NCBI GenBank assembly: GCA_030142905.1
Contig: JASJOG010000006.1
Location: forward strand, 901,501-965,500
DNA length: 64,000 nucleotides
Direction: 5' to 3'
From: Heliopora coerulea
Lineage: Eukaryota > Cnidaria > Anthozoa > Scleralcyonacea > Helioporidae
Shown here piece by piece: positions 44,701 through 50,872 of this stretch (position 1 is the stretch's first letter; each line of letters starts with the position of its first letter). The notes below the pieces were generated by a model that was not told the origin of the DNA, searched no databases, and was given only the letters and a program-made list of their open reading frames with translations. Position numbers and translations under genes: made by a program.

Positions 44701-45902
44701 TTGATTTCCCAATGGACACCTTTGGCTTAATAATTAACACTATTTATGAAGAAAAAATTCATGCAGATAGCAAGTTCTGTTTACACCACAAAGTTAAAAA
44801 TTTATTTGGTTTGATTTCACAATACATGATGTAACTTTGGGGGGACTATACTTGAATGGCCTAACTAGGTCATTCAAGTACAGTTCCCCAAGAGGTGGGG
44901 GAACTACAATACCCAAATTGATCCCAAAAATACTTATGATAGAAATCCTTAACAACTGACTAAGCAATACACATTGTGACGTAAAAAGAAGTCTGAAGCA
45001 AAGGAAATTGCAAGTTCTGCCATCAATTGATTAAGAGGTGAACGGAGGTTCAATAGCCAAATCATTACGCTAGAAGTTGCTGAATTCCAGTAAAGTCTGA
45101 CACTCCTCAGTGATGTACAGGGACATTTAACAATGACCCAAAATAGGAGTTATGTCCGTCACAAAAATATTTACAACGACCGTTTCGGTGTTCGGTTTTT
45201 AACTACAGCCCAAAAAAATTAGTTACATGAGATTACTTTGGGACGAAAAAGTCAAGGACGAAAAGGTTAGGGGTGAAACGGTCGGGTACCAAACAACAAG
45301 GGGACAAAACGACCAAAGTCCTTTCAATTAATTCTAATTGTGAACTGCATCAGCTTCTACACGTTTGTCAAACATGTAGCTGGTTTTTGTATGGAGGTAA
45401 TACTGCCAGCCAACTAGTCACAACACGGCGCTGAATGACAATTTACCTTGCAGTAAAATTCAACATTTACAACAAAACCCTAACTTTGATGCAACGTTCA
45501 CGAATCGTGAAGCAAATCTTTCTACGGGGTAGGAGTAAAAAATGTAACTTCAGAATTTTTGAACAAAACGCGCGATGAATGCACGTGCCTAGAGGCAGGG
45601 AATGACGAGTAGAAAATGTCAAATTCTTCATGATTCGCAATAGGAACGCGGATGAAGGACTACTAAAAAATGTCTTGTAAAAGATAACAGGGGGAGGGGC
45701 ACGGTCTTCATAATCAGCAAAACATCGCTTTAAAAGAAGCAATTTTTATTGAACCAACCTGACCCATGACTTTGAGATTGATGTGCTCCGATTCAGGTTT
45801 GACTTCCTAAACAGAACATACATAAAACCTAAATACATTGTTTATACCTCAGTTTTTGCCTGATTGTCACATTGCCGTTCATACCTTATTATCTTCTGAC
45901 AT
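26705..45902 (-). CDS. SUMO1: SUMO1-like small ubiquitin-like modifier, complete
   Basis: SUMO is processed by SENP proteases to a C-terminal Gly-Gly and joined to lysines of target proteins by E1 SAE1/SAE2 and E2 UBC9, mainly in the nucleus. Five minus-strand exons (45902-45885, 45806-45759, 37192-37115, 36993-36922, 26767-26705) join in phase to 92 codons plus stop. Blocks seen: [57 protein letters not shown] and [16 protein letters not shown] followed by SR and stop. [10 protein letters not shown] and [11 protein letters not shown] are SUMO1-type rather than SUMO2/3-type, which read MRQIRFRFDGQ and QQQTGG. All introns are GT/AG. The gene spans 19.2 kb because two introns hold many transposons. 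The promoter probably lies just above 46080. Confidence 0.95.
26915..28214 (+). mobile_element. Tc1/mariner copy B, deleted in the catalytic domain
   Basis: The ends CACTGGCGGTCAAAAAGAA and TTCTTTTTGACCCCCAGTG are inverted. The left flank is TA; the right flank is CA, probably a mutated TA. 1300 bp. It is the same family as copy C at 28780 but about 100 bp shorter, because the stretch between CTTGTCAAAGGA and ATGGTCCAAGAGC is missing. Confidence 0.88.
27169..28097 (+). pseudogene. Tc1-B transposase, broken
   Basis: HTH part [20 protein letters not shown] to [20 protein letters not shown], then [20 protein letters not shown] (first Asp) and [16 protein letters not shown] (second Asp). Several frame changes and stops are present. 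The block [11 protein letters not shown] with the catalytic Glu, kept in copy C, is deleted. The copy cannot make an active enzyme. Confidence 0.85.
28780..30172 (+). mobile_element. Tc1/mariner copy C
   Basis: It begins CACTGGCGGTCAAAAAGAAT and ends TTTTTTTTGACCATCAGTG, with TA on both sides (28778-28779 and 30173-30174). 1393 bp. It is inserted in the endonuclease part of LINE B. Confidence 0.9.
29074..30056 (+). pseudogene. Tc1-C transposase, with stops
   Basis: The HTH ([20 protein letters not shown]) and linker [11 protein letters not shown] lead to [20 protein letters not shown] (first Asp), [18 protein letters not shown] (second Asp) and [19 protein letters not shown] (Glu), the DD34E signature. 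Stop codons near 29330, 29376, 29809 and 29956 and small frame changes inactivate it. The full catalytic triad is still readable. Confidence 0.88.
30477..30866 (+). pseudogene. LINE B linker frame
   Basis: The 129-codon open frame [20 protein letters not shown] to [14 protein letters not shown] is a basic, helical segment, typical of the region between endonuclease and RT in LINEs of this kind. It leaves frame at both ends. It has no host-gene features. Confidence 0.55.
31496..31608. mobile_element. Left end of a hAT-like element (GATGCACCGG type)
   Basis: TAGAGATGCACCGGAACTTG with internal CCGGCCGGAAC palindromes resembles hAT termini of the TAGAGATGCACCG class. No matching right end was found near 35490, so the element is truncated. 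It is the target into which the long-TIR element inserted. Confidence 0.5.
31618..31880 (+). repeat. Left 263-bp terminal inverted repeat
   Basis: It matches 34873-35135 in reverse complement with few differences. It includes an open frame starting [20 protein letters not shown] that is also open in the other arm. Confidence 0.88.
32424..34702 (+). pseudogene. Unassigned protein of the long-TIR element, candidate transposase
   Basis: Pieces in order: 32424-32730 ([29 protein letters not shown], possibly a small zinc finger); 32964-33873 (acidic Ser-rich linker, then [72 protein letters not shown]); and 33900-34702 in shifting frames ([70 protein letters not shown]). Acidic residues in IDDYHN, GDWP and FHE could form a D-D-E site; this is inference. 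Several frameshifts and stops are present. No family name is claimed. About 600-700 residues if whole. Confidence 0.6.
34873..35135 (-). repeat. Right 263-bp terminal inverted repeat
   Basis: Mirror of the left arm, ending ATTATCTGCCCTTGTT before the AGTCCTATT duplication. Confidence 0.88.
35493..35800 (+). mobile_element. LINE B, 3' piece with Cys/His finger
   Basis: It reads [19 protein letters not shown], the RT segment just after the YADD block, then a cysteine-rich finger: [37 protein letters not shown]-like fingers of this form follow the RT in some coral LINEs. The central RT with the catalytic pair is missing, so sequence was lost where the 31496-35490 block entered. Confidence 0.6.
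35801..36921. other. SUMO1 intron, no gene seen
   Basis: No protein-like frame. CCACTATTCACC words near 36557-36600 are the short GGTGAATAGTG repeat type also seen at 12100. Confidence 0.4.
36922..36993 (-). CDS. SUMO1: SUMO1 exon 4 ([16 protein letters not shown])
   Basis: These 72 bases give [20 protein letters not shown] then SPKD. The FLFDGQRI block is strongly SUMO1-like. The acceptor is TTTGCAG and the donor a perfect GTAAGT. Confidence 0.96.
37115..37192 (-). CDS. SUMO1: SUMO1 exon 3 ([18 protein letters not shown])
   Basis: These 78 bases encode 26 residues containing [20 protein letters not shown]. The region forms beta strand 2 and the helix with the SIM-binding groove (HFKIK). 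The donor is CAG/GTAAAG and both ends are phase 0. Confidence 0.95.
37487..37665. mobile_element. MITE in SUMO1 intron (CCTGGTTCACAC ends)
   Basis: GCCTGGTTCACACCTTTGAC and GTCAAAAGTGTGAACCAGGC face each other about 140 bp apart; TTAA or TTTAA occurs at both edges, suggesting a TTAA-type target. Confidence 0.65.
37744..37850. repeat. Short hairpin repeat, TTAACCC family
   Basis: It begins TTAACCCTGACCTGTCCGAG and ends CGGACCGGAAATGGTTC, with the core AGGCTAACGCCAGACGC and TTTTACTCGTCAAGGGG, the reverse complement of the core in the 1323 copy. Confidence 0.6.
38560..39105 (-). mobile_element. Gypsy-type retrotransposon relic (RT end and RNase H)
   Basis: On the minus strand, [20 protein letters not shown] (RT thumb) is followed by [20 protein letters not shown] and [20 protein letters not shown] (RNase H). 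The order and motifs are those of Ty3/Gypsy pol. Frames are broken. No LTRs were found, so this is an isolated fragment. Confidence 0.75.
39106..41037. other. SUMO1 intron, nothing assigned
   Basis: Short frames only. No inverted ends or recognisable domains were found by eye. Confidence 0.35.
41038..42590. mobile_element. 1.55-kb element with ~45-bp inverted ends
   Basis: GTCTTAATAGTCATGCTCTT at 41047 and its reverse complement AAGAGCATGACTATTAAGAC near 42564 belong to matching ends of about 45 bp (AACTCT-GTCTTAATAGTC to CTCATCATGG). Inside, the block CTTGAAAGTAGCARCAAGAY occurs twice as a direct repeat (about 41411 and 41728), and near 41090-41365 there is a second palindrome (TTTATAAG words). 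No transposase recognised. Confidence 0.55.
42591..44089. other. SUMO1 intron, nothing assigned
   Basis: AT-rich sequence without protein-like frames. CTTGATCCTTGA words recur near 43190-43240 and 43760, possibly low-complexity. Confidence 0.35.
44090..45325. mobile_element. MITE with GGTGAAACGGTC ends, invaded by a second MITE
   Basis: The left edge GTTTCATCCCTGACCATTTC and right edge GGGGTGAAACGGTCGGGTAC are imperfect inverted repeats, followed on the right by GGGGACAAAACGACC. The two edges are about 1.2 kb apart. The middle is occupied by another inverted-repeat element at about 44265-44930. Confidence 0.55.
44265..44932. mobile_element. Inner MITE (GGATCAATT ends)
   Basis: GGATCAATTCAACTATAATC near 44265 pairs with CCAAATTGATCC near 44916. 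Both sides carry a GAGG/CCTC mini-palindrome and AGTATAG / CTGTACTT words. No coding frame. Confidence 0.5.
45759..45806 (-). CDS. SUMO1: SUMO1 exon 2 ([16 protein letters not shown])
   Basis: These 48 bases give [16 protein letters not shown], the first beta strand of the ubiquitin fold and an exact positional match to EGEYIKLKVIGQ in vertebrate SUMO1. The acceptor is CTGTTTAG and the donor CAG/GTTGGT. Confidence 0.93.
45885..45902 (-). CDS. SUMO1: SUMO1 first coding exon (MSEDNK)
   Basis: The ATG at 45902-45900 starts MSEDNK and the exon ends AAG/GTATGA in phase 0, joining GAAGTC of the next exon. SUMO proteins typically begin MSD/ADE-like, which supports this start. The same frame is open upstream to another ATG at 46073, so a longer N-terminus is formally possible. 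Confidence 0.85.
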
Positions 45903-46080
45903 TCCTCTTCTTTCTCTCCACCGCTCAAACTGATTTGATTGATCTCTGTCGAAGTAATGTTTCCCAGGTCTGTGATAATAAAGAAGCAGCGTTCGAAGAA
46001 TCTCTTCTGGAGCATCATGGGGCACAAAACTAGTGCCAGGTTTCCCACAGGATGAACCACGCTTTTTGCGCATAGTGCCA
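45903..46080 (-). promoter_or_regulatory. Probable SUMO1 5' UTR with in-frame upstream ATG
   Basis: Upstream of MSEDNK the same frame stays open for 57 codons back to an ATG at 46073-46071, with stop codons just above it. This is either 5' UTR or an N-terminal extension. Ordinary SUMO proteins lack such an extension, so UTR is the preferred reading. Confidence 0.4.
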
Positions 46081-46389
46081 CCCAGAAAAATTTTATGGGA
46101 TCAATTTCAGCGTCAGAACCAAGTAACATAGCCCTAACTCGGTTGTCAAGCTGCAAGGCCATCCAGGTGCAAGCGGCAAATTCTGCAGAATGGATAATCT
46201 GAACTGCCAGATGAAGAAATGAATGTTCATTGATTTAATTCGCTTTTGCAAAGTGCAAGCATGCAATTAAGTAAAGGAAATTAAATCTGTAACTTAATGT
46301 ATTGCATAATTAGTTGACATGTATGTAAGGCTCAGTTGGTGCTGTTAGAGGAACGGCATGCTAACATGCACAAAAACGTGATTAAGGTG

Positions 46390-46745
46390 GTTTGTACATG
46401 GAAGCGAGCCAGCCCTCCTGGTAGGGCTGGCCCTTTTGGTCGAGATCTCGACTCCCTGAGAAATCTCTTGTAATACTTGTTTTCCTTTATATTTGACGAG
46501 GGCCAGCCCTCCTAAGCAAGATCTCGCTATTGACTACCCCAGATCTTGCCTAGAAGGACTGAAAATTTTCCATGCAAACATATTCAGAAGGGCTGGCCCT
46601 CCTATAGGGCTGGGAAAATTAATGAACGCATGCGTGCTAGATCCAGCCCTGCTAGAAGGGACAGAGAATTCCCAGGTAAAAAAGAGGTGAAATTCAGCCC
46701 CATTACTAGGACTAGCCCTATCAAGAGGGCTGGCTTGTCGCCATA
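46390..46745. mobile_element. MITE made of clustered CCAGCCCTC palindromes
   Basis: The ends GAGCCAGCCCTCCTGGTAGG and CAAGAGGGCTGGCTTGTCGC are inverted. Inside, units of the type CCAGCCCTCCT-nn-AGGGCTGG recur at about 46408, 46502, 46590, 46643 and 46699, roughly every 50-90 bp. It lies upstream of SUMO1. No ORF is credible. Confidence 0.6.
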
Positions 46746-46875
46746 TGAGCACCCCCAAGTAAAGAAAATTAAATATGTGACGTAGTTGATTACAGTGTCG
46801 TAAAGCATAAACGAACGCGTAATACTCAAGCTGTTGTATGATAAAATCAAAACTATATAAATCAGTCCTCAGTGT

Positions 46876-47065
46876 CAGTGGCGCAACGGACTATGGGCAG
46901 GGTTAGAGCAACTCCTAAGGGCCCCAGACCTCTAAGGAGCCCCTGATGAATCTGTAAAGACAATTGAGATTAAAGTCTTGGAATATATGTCTATACTAAG
47001 GGGGGTGACGGGGGCCCCCAAACAAAAATCTCAAAAGGGCCCCCAGTAGTTCCATTACGGCACTG
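46876..47065. mobile_element. Short hAT MITE with perfect duplication
   Basis: The ends CAGTGGCGCAACGG and CCATTACGGCACTG are flanked on both sides by CTCAGTGT (46868-46875, 47066-47073). 190 bp with GGGCCCC runs near both ends. The termini resemble those of the hAT at 21493. Confidence 0.9.
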
Positions 47066-47073
47066 CTCAGTGT

Positions 47074-48855
47074 GCTGGACCACCTCTAATATAGATCACA
47101 CGGAGCCTTACGAAACGCACAAATTTTACTTTTCGGAGCTAGTGTGAAGCAGGACCCTGCAGGTCCTTCGCGCTGGAGAAAATTTTTTGCGATCACTACC
47201 TGCAGGCAAAATGCACCGAATTGTTCAGAATGTGCGATCAAGGCTACGATATGAACTGACGAATACTCATGATTAATCCAGCATAAATGTTATGCTTAAA
47301 AGTAACCTGCAAAGAGCAAGGTTATGCGTATTATTGGCACATTCACACACGTGTCTCAGACTACTTGGGTATTGAGGCTTTAACTGGAATGGAACGAAAT
47401 ATCATTACTCTCATGTTTTCTTGCTCATAAGCTCCTCGCTGCCATCCAGTCACCTTCGATAATTTTAAAATCGTCACTCCCACATCATGTAAATCTGAAC
47501 TTTTAGTCGAAGAGAGTCTTATGATCCCTACTTTAGTCTCCTGGTTGGCGTAGCGAAAACTCCATAGTTGGAGGGGTAGATGATTAGATTTGGCAAAGAA
47601 GTGGGCGTGGTCTGGATGTGGCATTAAATAACTGAGTTGTTTTCTACAACCTATTTTTGAAAGCACATACGAACAAGGATAAGAAGTTTGATTAAATTTT
47701 AGTGAGAGAAGCAAGAAATAGATCCGATCATGAAATAAAGGCCTCCTTAAATAATTGAAATGTATTCCAAGAGTAACTTATCAACTAATCAAGACAAAAC
47801 AGTGCACCTTTGTTTCAAGACCACTCAAGCTGTGGCCAATTGAGGACGTTTATATTGCCCTTGATGTCTTTTTTACAGGCTATAATTAACAGCTCCTCCG
47901 ATCTCTGCTCGTTAGTCATAGAGCTGCACAACGTTTTCACCAGCTTTAGTTTACAAAATGTCCTTTAAAAGGTGCAATAAAAAAAAACCTGTCATCAGTC
48001 ATCAGCAGTTGGAAATTTAATGTGCGTCAGAAAGCTCTAAATTGAAATAGTAATTCAGAATTTAGATCCCAATTTAGCGTTGGAAATTTTACACAAGAAT
48101 ACATTATTTGATGCTTTGCTTGGCTTTATTCCCCAAAAGTAAAATTTTGCCGACCGTATTTTTTCTGTCACGATCATTTCTGACAAACAGAGAAATCGGG
48201 GGGGCACACCCTTCATCTCCTCTTCGCTAAGCCGCAGATTTTCACGTTCGGTTCTCCTGTTATATATATATTTTAGCATGAATATCTAGCTCGTCTTGAC
48301 GTCAATTGTAATTCTATCACATATCGTTCGTATCTACACTAGATTAAATTACTTAGATTATGTTGCGAGCCAAAACAAACGTTAGTCATTAAATATGTTT
48401 TATGGTGTCTTTTATTCAAATTCTTTTCTGGTGTGTTCATTCATCTTCATCATCAAATTTCATTACAATCTGTCTTTTTAGACTTTGATCAAAGTTTTTA
48501 CTTAGGGTTGGTGATCAAAACTTTCAAAGGAAATTCATAGAATGTGATTTCGAATGCTGCGCATGTGACTTCGAATCGTCTGCGGAAAACTATGTAAAAC
48601 ATACATATGTAAATAAAAACCTTAATGAAAAAAGTTGGAAAAAATAGTGTTTTACTTATGCAATAAAGTGAATTCTACGTGCCTTGTCATTCGTCTTTTC
48701 CCATAACAAAATGTCGGCGTCACCAAAATCGTGAACCAATCACAACTGTGAGCAGAGCATCACGGACCAATGATGTTGCTGCGTTTGTACCACTGACCTC
48801 TATGACTGTGGTCCTGGTTAAAAAGAATGGGCTAGTTTCACGCTCCACGTGATAC
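47074..48855. other. Intergenic between SUMO1 and METTL6, nothing assigned
   Basis: Short frames only, none with recognisable domains. Confidence 0.35.
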
Positions 48856-49511
48856 GATTCTGTGATACTAACTCGCGATTGGTCAGGATATCCAAATTAC
48901 ATGCTATCGTGAAGCTATCACTCATTTCGTTTGACAATGTAGTTGAAAATGCTTCATAAAATGACGCTCAATAGTGCACGCAATGGGCTAGTTTCACCCC
49001 CCCAAGTGATCTGAAGTTAGGCTTTACTGTGATTGGTAGATCAGCGTTTGAGGGCAAAGCAAAACCACAACACTGTATCAGGAATAAGCTGTGTAATCGA
49101 CTGAAAGTTATATTAAATAGTTGAGCTGTTCCTTTTTGCACAAATTGCTGAAAGCCTTGATTGGATATTTGTTTCTATGGTTTGCCGCTTAGTAAGCCGT
49201 GATTGTTGACGAAATGGCTTGATTGAATTCGTAGGGAAGGCGTACCGATCAACAAGTACACCCGCGTGTGTAGTGCGCATTTCAGTGGCAATCCGAAAGG
49301 ATAGGTTCTAATAATATTCCTAGCATCTCTGCTTGATCTGAACCGACTACTCCAAGGCTTACCAAAGGAGGATCACCATTATCCTTTCGATCGAATGACG
49401 ACGATACAGCCAAGACAGTCCAGACCGGCCGGAGTACCAACGTAGTTTCAGAAGAAGACAGTGCGGCGGTAGACGTAAATTCGGAACCCGCCTATCATTT
49501 AAATTTGCTTC

Positions 49512-49677
49512 TGTAATAGTGGGCTCCCTGTGATGCCTTGTGCTTATGTTCATATTGGGTTATCTATGTTGAGAGCGGGGACAAGGGCGGAAGAAGAAAG
49601 ATGGCGGCGAATGGTGAATAAAAGTTAATCATACAATCTTTTTGATCCTCTCTTCTTTGAACCCATCTACCAACACA
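49512..49677 (+). repeat. Gypsy 5' LTR
   Basis: It starts TGTAATAGTGGGCTCC and ends CTACCAACACA. AATAAA lies inside at about 49616-49622. Confidence 0.92.
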
Positions 49678-49695
49678 TGGTGGCAGCGGTGGGAT
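49678..49695 (+). promoter_or_regulatory. Gypsy primer binding site
   Basis: TGGTGGCAGCGGTGGGAT directly follows the 5' LTR. It starts with TGG, as expected for pairing to the CCA end of a tRNA. The tRNA was not identified. Confidence 0.7.
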
Positions 49696-49726
49696 ACTAG
49701 ATATCAAAGAACAAAACTACGGAAAG

Positions 49727-50872
49727 ATGTCAGACAATATTCCCTTTATAAGGCCTCCAGAAGAGCTGAAAGTAAACGCTGGGAATCCAGCTCACTCCTG
49801 GCTAAAATGGAAGCAGAAATTTAAAATATACCTCAAAGCGACCGGAACCTCCAAGAAGAACGACGAGATTAAGGTAGGCTTATTACTAAATCACATTGGA
49901 AATCAGTGCGTGGAAATTTATTCGAATTTTGCATACCTACCGGAACGAGATATTCCTGATGGCGGAGAAAAACTCCCAGCTGAGAACCATGAACACTATA
50001 AGACTGTAATCGAGAAATTTGATGCATTTTTTATGAAAAGAGACCCACAACTAATGTTGAGAGAACAATTTTGGTATCATCTGCAAAGAGACCCAGAACA
50101 GAGCTTTGACTCCTGGGTAGTAACCGTAAAGGAACGAGCGGCAGAGTGCAAGTTTCCGTCTGCCTTCGTCGAACAAGCAGTGAGAGATAAACTCACCTTT
50201 TACTGTACTGATGACAGATCAAAGCTCAAATTATATGATGAGGGAGCAGGACTGTCGCTTGACAAAGCAATAACGATTCTCTCAATAAACGAAGCGACCA
50301 AACGAGAATTACAGGAGTCTAAAACTGCTTCCATAGAAGCCGTACGCAACTACTCGTCTGCGTCGCAACGGCCCACTAATAAATTTCAAGGAAAACAACA
50401 ACCCGAAAAGTGTGTTTATTGTGGAAGAAATCACCCAAGAGGCAAAAACAATTGCCCAGCAGCAAATGCCCGGTGTGACAGCTGCATGAAATTAGGTCAC
50501 TTTGCTGCTGTCTGTAGAAGCAAAAGCAACACTAAAGTAAATCAGGTGCAAGATTATTCTACCGAGTACTTCAATACCAACAGCAACCCGACATTTGGGG
50601 GGGGGGGGGGGGAGGGTAAAAGTAAAAGGAATAGCGACAACGCGGTTAACCGCCGACCAGACACAGCAGACAAGGGACCAAGGATGGCACATAAAGTTAA
50701 ACACAGACAAGAAAGAACTAACCTGGTGCATCGATACTGGTGCCCAGGTCTCCGCAATGCCAGAGCAAGTATACGAGGAGTCCTTCGGACGACTCACTCC
50801 CCCAGAGAGAAAACTGGTTGGAGCTGGCGACGCACCGCTCAAGGCCATCGGCCAGGCAAACATAGATCTTAG
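49727..50872 (+). CDS. Gypsy Gag
   Basis: Gag forms the particle that packages the element RNA. The 381-codon frame starts MSDNIPFIRPPEELKV. An N-terminal helical region (WLKWKQKFKIYLKATG, RDPEQSFDSWVVTVKERAAE) is the usual Gypsy Gag fold. At about residues 229-263 there are nucleocapsid fingers: CVYCGRNHPRGKNNC and CDSCMKLGHFAAVC. After the G-run at 50597-50612 the frame encodes an unrelated tail of about 85 residues, while Pol continues in the next frame, so true Gag probably ends near the run. Confidence 0.88.
   Translation: MSDNIPFIRPPEELKVNAGNPAHSWLKWKQKFKIYLKATGTSKKNDEIKVGLLLNHIGNQCVEIYSNFAYLPERDIPDGGEKLPAENHEHYKTVIEKFDAFFMKRDPQLMLREQFWYHLQRDPEQSFDSWVVTVKERAAECKFPSAFVEQAVRDKLTFYCTDDRSKLKLYDEGAGLSLDKAITILSINEATKRELQESKTASIEAVRNYSSASQRPTNKFQGKQQPEKCVYCGRNHPRGKNNCPAANARCDSCMKLGHFAAVCRSKSNTKVNQVQDYSTEYFNTNSNPTFGGGGGEGKSKRNSDNAVNRRPDTADKGPRMAHKVKHRQERTNLVHRYWCPGLRNARASIRGVLRTTHSPREKTGWSWRRTAQGHRPGKHRS

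Noticed and set aside
46390..46745. CRISPR-like array
   Set aside because: Repeats are few, uneven and palindromic, the spacers are not unique inserts of constant size, and the DNA is animal.
46493..46850. Overlapping short frames on both strands over the palindrome array
   Set aside because: Frames in both directions arise from the palindromes themselves. No start context, splice sites or domains.
47880..47925. Minus-strand MTNEQRSEEL as the SUMO1 first exon
   Set aside because: It looks SUMO-like at the start, but no donor gives phase 0. MSEDNK at 45902-45885 has a strong donor and joins perfectly.
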